From Amycolatopsis tolypomycina (lineage in GTDB: Bacteria > Actinomycetota > Actinomycetes > Mycobacteriales > Pseudonocardiaceae): DNA of 64,000 nt. Positions 63,823 through 64,000 of this stretch are shown piece after piece. The notes under the pieces were generated by a model. It was not told the DNA's origin. It made no database searches and saw only the letters and a list, made by a program, of their open reading frames with translations. Each line of letters opens with the position of its first letter. The stretch's first letter is position 1. The position numbers were made by a program, and so were the translations under genes. Where the stretch lies: contig NZ_FNSO01000004.1 in the NCBI RefSeq assembly GCF_900105945.1, forward strand, positions 2,666,001 to 2,730,000. The letters run 5' to 3'.

Positions 63823-64000
63823 CTACGCCGGAGCCAGGTGATTCGCCGCCTCCGGGGTGATGACCACGACCGGGCACCGCGAGTACCGCACGCACTCCCG
63901 CCCGACGCTGCCCAGCACCAGATCCGCCACCGCGCCGCCGCGGTGCGTGCCGAGCACCAGCAGGTCCGCGTCCGCCGATGCCGTCACCAGCTCCGTCGCC
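63823..64000 (-). CDS. Universal stress protein, C-terminal end (cut by window end)
   Basis: The last 58 codons of a UspA-type gene: ADLLVLGTHRGGAVADLVLG, then SVGRECVRYSRCPVVVI and a short tail ending in a TAG stop at 63823. The Gly loop is the variant GTHRGG. The start lies outside the window. Confidence 0.75.
   Translation of the reverse strand, partial: ATELVTASADADLLVLGTHRGGAVADLVLGSVGRECVRYSRCPVVVITPEAANHLAPA

Overview
The window comes from a very GC-rich actinobacterium. Codon third positions are strongly G/C, GTG starts are frequent, and neighbouring genes often share ATGA or GTGA stop/start overlaps. Family content (MarR, GerW-like, GH27 with ricin-B repeats, DevR/DevS, DUF1876, DUF1918, DUF2188, DUF4389) fits a soil actinomycete of the Amycolatopsis/Pseudonocardiaceae type. 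The genus is inferred from gene content only.

Most of the window (about 4.5-62 kb) reads as one large hypoxia/dormancy island like the DosR (DevR) regulon of mycobacteria. It holds the regulator devR (50247-50885), the heme-GAF sensor kinase devS (52010-53734), five complete universal stress proteins plus one cut by the window end, three CBS+BON proteins, two full and one reduced Acg-type nitroreductase, Hsp20, a second-type FtsH, a Rip3-like M50 protease with CBS domains, PPK2 and a CHAD protein, two P2-type and one P1B-type cation ATPase, and two DUF1876 proteins. Palindromes close to the mycobacterial DevR box (core GGGACTWWAGTCCC, recalled from the literature) lie in most of the promoter gaps: 19.3, 20.6, 33.1, 37.5, 39.25, 45.15, 50.15, 51.98 and 54.03 kb, with weaker ones at 4.49 and 23.7 kb.

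Layout. 0-2.9 kb: a two-component system (kinase cut by the window edge), small genes and a MarR regulator with a palindromic operator. 2.9-4.0 kb: a dead IS5-family element. 4.1-11.8 kb: GerW-like gene, then class I aldolase, four-gene 2-oxoacid:ferredoxin oxidoreductase, DUF1876, flavodoxin and GCS2-type ligase. 11.8-16.3 kb: P-type ATPase facing a CorA cluster. 16.4-26.4 kb: FtsH/USP, alcohol dehydrogenase, USP, CBS-BON, nitroreductase and a metal ATPase fused to a hemerythrin domain. 26.4-36.3 kb: narIJHG on the minus strand and narK on the plus strand, split by an IS110-family element inserted exactly at the narK start. 36.3-49.1 kb: M50 protease, PPK2 and two stress operons ending in phosphoketolase. 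49.1-50.2 kb: a lower-GC HNH nuclease gene with gene remnants around it. 50.2-62.1 kb: devR, nitroreductase, devS, Hsp20, ADP-forming acyl-CoA synthetase, acetate kinase and a P-type ATPase. 62.1-64 kb: secreted alpha-galactosidase and a USP cut by the window end.

Taken together the metabolic genes form a coherent low-oxygen energy plan. Nitrate can serve as electron acceptor (NarGHI/NarK). Phosphoketolase plus acetate kinase, and pyruvate:ferredoxin oxidoreductase plus ADP-forming acetyl-CoA synthetase, can both give ATP without respiration. PPK2/CHAD handle polyphosphate, cation ATPases and CorA handle ions, and FtsH, M50 protease and Hsp20 handle protein quality. This integration is inferred from gene families and neighbourhood.
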